This document shows, in pieces, positions 62,217-64,000 of a DNA stretch of 64,000 nucleotides. The stretch comes from Alistipes sp. (GTDB lineage Bacteria > Bacteroidota > Bacteroidia > Bacteroidales > Rikenellaceae). Positions within the stretch are counted from its first letter, which is position 1. Every line of letters begins with the position of its first letter. The notes under the pieces were generated by a model that worked only from the letters and a program-made list of their open reading frames with translations, searched no databases and had not been told where the DNA came from. The position numbers and the translations under genes are program-made. The stretch is taken from positions 1-64,000 of the forward strand of contig JAGBXR010000040.1 of the NCBI GenBank assembly GCA_017629145.1. Direction: 5' to 3'.

Positions 62217-63134
62217 CTATTGTGCCGAGAGCTTACGACGCATAATTTTGCCGTAGGGGCACTCTTTGCATCGGTTGCACTCGCAGTATTCGCGCGATAG
62301 CTGAATTATGGCCTGGCTGTCGAGTGCGCTCTTGGTAATGCGTCGTACCGAGTTCCAACCCTGTGTGTAGCGATTGCTCTCCGAGGGTATGCTCTCGAGC
62401 AGTTCCAGCGCACGTTGCGTAAGAGTCTCGGAGTTGGTATAGCTACCGTAGGCAAACATCGTCTGCACAACGACGTTGATGCCGAGGATGTCGCTTGTGA
62501 ATGTGCCTATGTGGTTTGACAGATCCTTGCGCGATGTTATGCGATATACCACATCGACCCAATAGTCCGATACCGATATGTTGAAAATCTTGGTTACATC
62601 GCGTCGTTTGCGACACTCCAGAATCTTGTTCATCGTGATATTCTGTCGGTGGAAGCACGCGGCAAATTGAGCGAGGCGCAGTATGGGGTGGTTGTTGGCG
62701 TACATACCACTGAGTTTCCACATACCGAGTTCCATAGGCTCGATGTTGTACTTTGCCGACAGGTGCTCGAACTCCTCGCGCATACGGAGCACGTAGCTGT
62801 CTTCCTTGATAAGGTCTATGAGACCCGATGCGCCGAGCAACAGCGACTCGAGGTTGACTAGCGAGGTGCACTCGCGTGCCAGGGTGTTGTATCCAATGCG
62901 GCGTGCGAGAGTCTCTGCGGCGGCCTTGTTGTGTGTGCCGCCCAGATAGCGAAAGAGTACGATGAGCATTGTGAGATTCCAGTCTCTGTTGGTCGTATCG
63001 TGAATCTCGAATAGCTCAATCTGCTTGCGCTCCATACGCTCATACGCCAGGTCGTTCATCAGCTGACAAAGTTCCAGATTTTCGATCTGCGGAGTATACT
63101 TGGCGCATTGCATTATCTTTGATGTCGCGTCCAT
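62217..63134 (-). CDS. DUF2851-like protein lacking the usual N-terminal half
   Basis: 305 residues matching only the C-terminal two thirds of DUF2851 proteins, which are normally about 420: NLESLLLGASGLID, ILRLAQFAAC, MFAYGSYTNSETLTQRALELLESIP, and SALDSQAIIQLSREYCECNRCKECPYGKIM with its four-cysteine end. The family's N-terminal block (GPDF.NA, VEIH..SSDW) is absent, and only 41 bases separate this gene from the next, so it is not a simple frameshift nearby. The Cys cluster may hold metal. Function unknown. Confidence 0.75.
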   Translation of the reverse strand: MDATSKIMQCAKYTPQIENLELCQLMNDLAYERMERKQIELFEIHDTTNRDWNLTMLIVLFRYLGGTHNKAAAETLARRIGYNTLARECTSLVNLESLLLGASGLIDLIKEDSYVLRMREEFEHLSAKYNIEPMELGMWKLSGMYANNHPILRLAQFAACFHRQNITMNKILECRKRRDVTKIFNISVSDYWVDVVYRITSRKDLSNHIGTFTSDILGINVVVQTMFAYGSYTNSETLTQRALELLESIPSESNRYTQGWNSVRRITKSALDSQAIIQLSREYCECNRCKECPYGKIMRRKLSAQ

Positions 63135-63175
63135 AGCTGTCGGAATTTCAGACTATATCAGCCTTTACGGCTTGA

Positions 63176-63496
63176 CTATAGAAGGTTAAGCTCCAAAAGA
63201 GCCTCCTCGCTCATCATTGACTTGTCCCACTGTGGATCAAACGTGAGGGTGATATTCACCTTCTCTACGCCTGCTACCTTGCCTACCTCGCGGTTGATGT
63301 CGGCAAGAAGCATATCTGCCATAGGACAGTTAGGTGCGGTGAGTGTCATAATGATATCTGCCGTACCTGTTGGGTCGTAGTTAATCTCGTAGATCAGTCC
63401 GAGGTCGTAGATGTTTACTGGAATCTCTGGATCGTAAATATTTTTGAGGGTAAGCACTATCTGCTTCTCAACCTCAAGTATCTCTTCTGGTGTCAT
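63176..63496 (-). CDS. SufT/MIP18-like Fe-S assembly factor
   Basis: 106-residue DUF59 protein: DPEIPVNIYDLGLIY near the start and the cysteine block TAPNCPMADML. Helps mature Fe-S proteins. Overlaps the end of sufE by one base (TAATG), so the two are coupled. The 3' end of its operon continues with the DUF2851-like gene. Confidence 0.92.
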   Translation of the reverse strand: MTPEEILEVEKQIVLTLKNIYDPEIPVNIYDLGLIYEINYDPTGTADIIMTLTAPNCPMADMLLADINREVGKVAGVEKVNITLTFDPQWDKSMMSEEALLELNLL

Positions 63497-63921
63497 TACT
63501 CCTGTGTTGTTTTCGAAAATACCAATGCATAGAGTTTCATCTGTGCAATCATTGCGCGCAGACCATTGCTGCGTGTTGGCGATAGGTTTTCGCCAAGACC
63601 TATAGCGTCGATAAAGTATAGATCGAGCTCGGCAGCCTCCCTCGCTGTGCGACCATTCATTACGCGCACAAGCAGAGCTATTATACCCTTTGTGATTATG
63701 GCGTCGCTGTCGGCAGTGTAGTATACCTTACCGTCGCGAAGCTCGGCAGCAACCCATACACGCGACTGGCAACCCTCGATGAGGTGCTGCTCGGTGCGCT
63801 TTGTGCTGTCGATCATCGGTAGCGTATCGCTCAAACCGATGAGATAGTCGTACTTATCGAGCCAATCGTCAAATACCGAGAACTCCTCGATAATCTCCTC
63901 CTGAATTTTATCCTGTGTCAT
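63496..63921 (-). CDS. sufE: Sulfur acceptor SufE
   Basis: Takes persulfide sulfur from the cysteine desulfurase SufS. Active cysteine in LIEGCQSRVWV (Cys51), and the C-terminal LGLxxxLSPTRSNGL block (GLGENLSPTRSNGLRAM). 141 residues. SufS is not in the window. Confidence 0.95.
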   Translation of the reverse strand: MTQDKIQEEIIEEFSVFDDWLDKYDYLIGLSDTLPMIDSTKRTEQHLIEGCQSRVWVAAELRDGKVYYTADSDAIITKGIIALLVRVMNGRTAREAAELDLYFIDAIGLGENLSPTRSNGLRAMIAQMKLYALVFSKTTQE

Positions 63922-63929
63922 ACTATTAT

Positions 63930-64000
63930 TTAGTTCTTACCTGTTTTCTTTGTTGCTACTTCCTTGAGAGGCTGTGACTCTGTCGCCCAGGGAGCCTCGA
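63930..64000 (-). CDS. C-terminal end of an upstream gene (partial)
   Basis: Reading from the right edge, an open frame gives EAPWATESQPLKEVATKKTG, then KN, then stop TAA at 63930-63932, nine bases before the sufE ATG. It is too short to identify; the Lys/Thr-rich end is consistent with a disordered tail. It may belong to the sufE operon. Confidence 0.4.
   Translation of the reverse strand, partial: EAPWATESQPLKEVATKKTGKN

Overview
The window reads as chromosomal DNA of a Bacteroidales bacterium, most likely Alistipes (Rikenellaceae). This is an inference. It rests on the Bacteroidota promoter form (TTG, about 20 bp, TAnnTTTG) before many genes, the rpmB-rpmG-DUF4295 cluster, streptopain-like C10 proteases, DUF4465, DUF3784 and DUF2851 proteins, a long SecA, and balanced base composition. 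Nearly all of it is dense single-copy housekeeping DNA. I saw no rRNA, tRNA, CRISPR array, prophage or complete insertion sequence.

Layout. 1-9430: the 3' part of pnp, an OmpA/TPR lipoprotein, two tandem paralogous FN3 lipoproteins, deoC and a convergent nucleotidyltransferase. Two large gaps here hold an interspersed, highly structured repeat family. 9561-14742: a degenerate LytM protein, dxr, rseP, radA and a thioredoxin-like gene. 14801-26769 (minus): ribosomal proteins bL28 and bL33 with DUF4295, then two tandem modules of fimbrillin-like lipoprotein plus C10 protease, then pncB, cinA, a divergent pyrD-like gene and a PhoR/PhoB-type two-component system. 27014-29233: a Pit-type phosphate transporter behind a clear three-repeat Pho-box-like operator. 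29549-33044: phosphoglucomutase and, divergently, dnaA with a perfect DnaA box and a structured leader. 33369-44276: plsC, parE, parC, aroK, murI, ftsK, lolA-like and a DUF4465 lipoprotein. 44391-52539 (minus): a tightly packed nine-gene run from a low-complexity protein and rsmI through envelope acyl- and glycosyltransferases, mazG and a gamma-carbonic anhydrase to a LytS/LytTR system. 52818-62116: a TonB-receptor-like outer membrane protein, a 43-residue small ORF, an SPFH operon, secA and dCMP deaminase. 62217-64000 (minus): a DUF2851 protein lacking its usual N-terminal half, a SufT-like protein, SufE and the end of one more gene.

How the parts relate. The PhoBR pair sits back to back with its likely target, the phosphate transporter. 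dxr/rseP/LytM-like, LpxL-like/GT2/polyprenol-phosphate glycosyltransferase, MurI and LolA are envelope functions. DnaA, ParE/ParC, RadA and FtsK handle chromosome replication, decatenation, repair and segregation. PncB and the PncC domain of CinA both serve NAD salvage.

Most worth a second look: the duplicated lipoprotein/C10 protease modules; the nested-palindrome repeat family with an invertible 60-bp tail cassette; the Pho-box operator; a C-terminal QLDLF sliding-clamp-type motif on ParC; a PyrD-like protein with a cysteine where class 2 enzymes have the catalytic serine; and the 43-residue ORF that shares an identical 27-nt translation leader with the SPFH gene after it.
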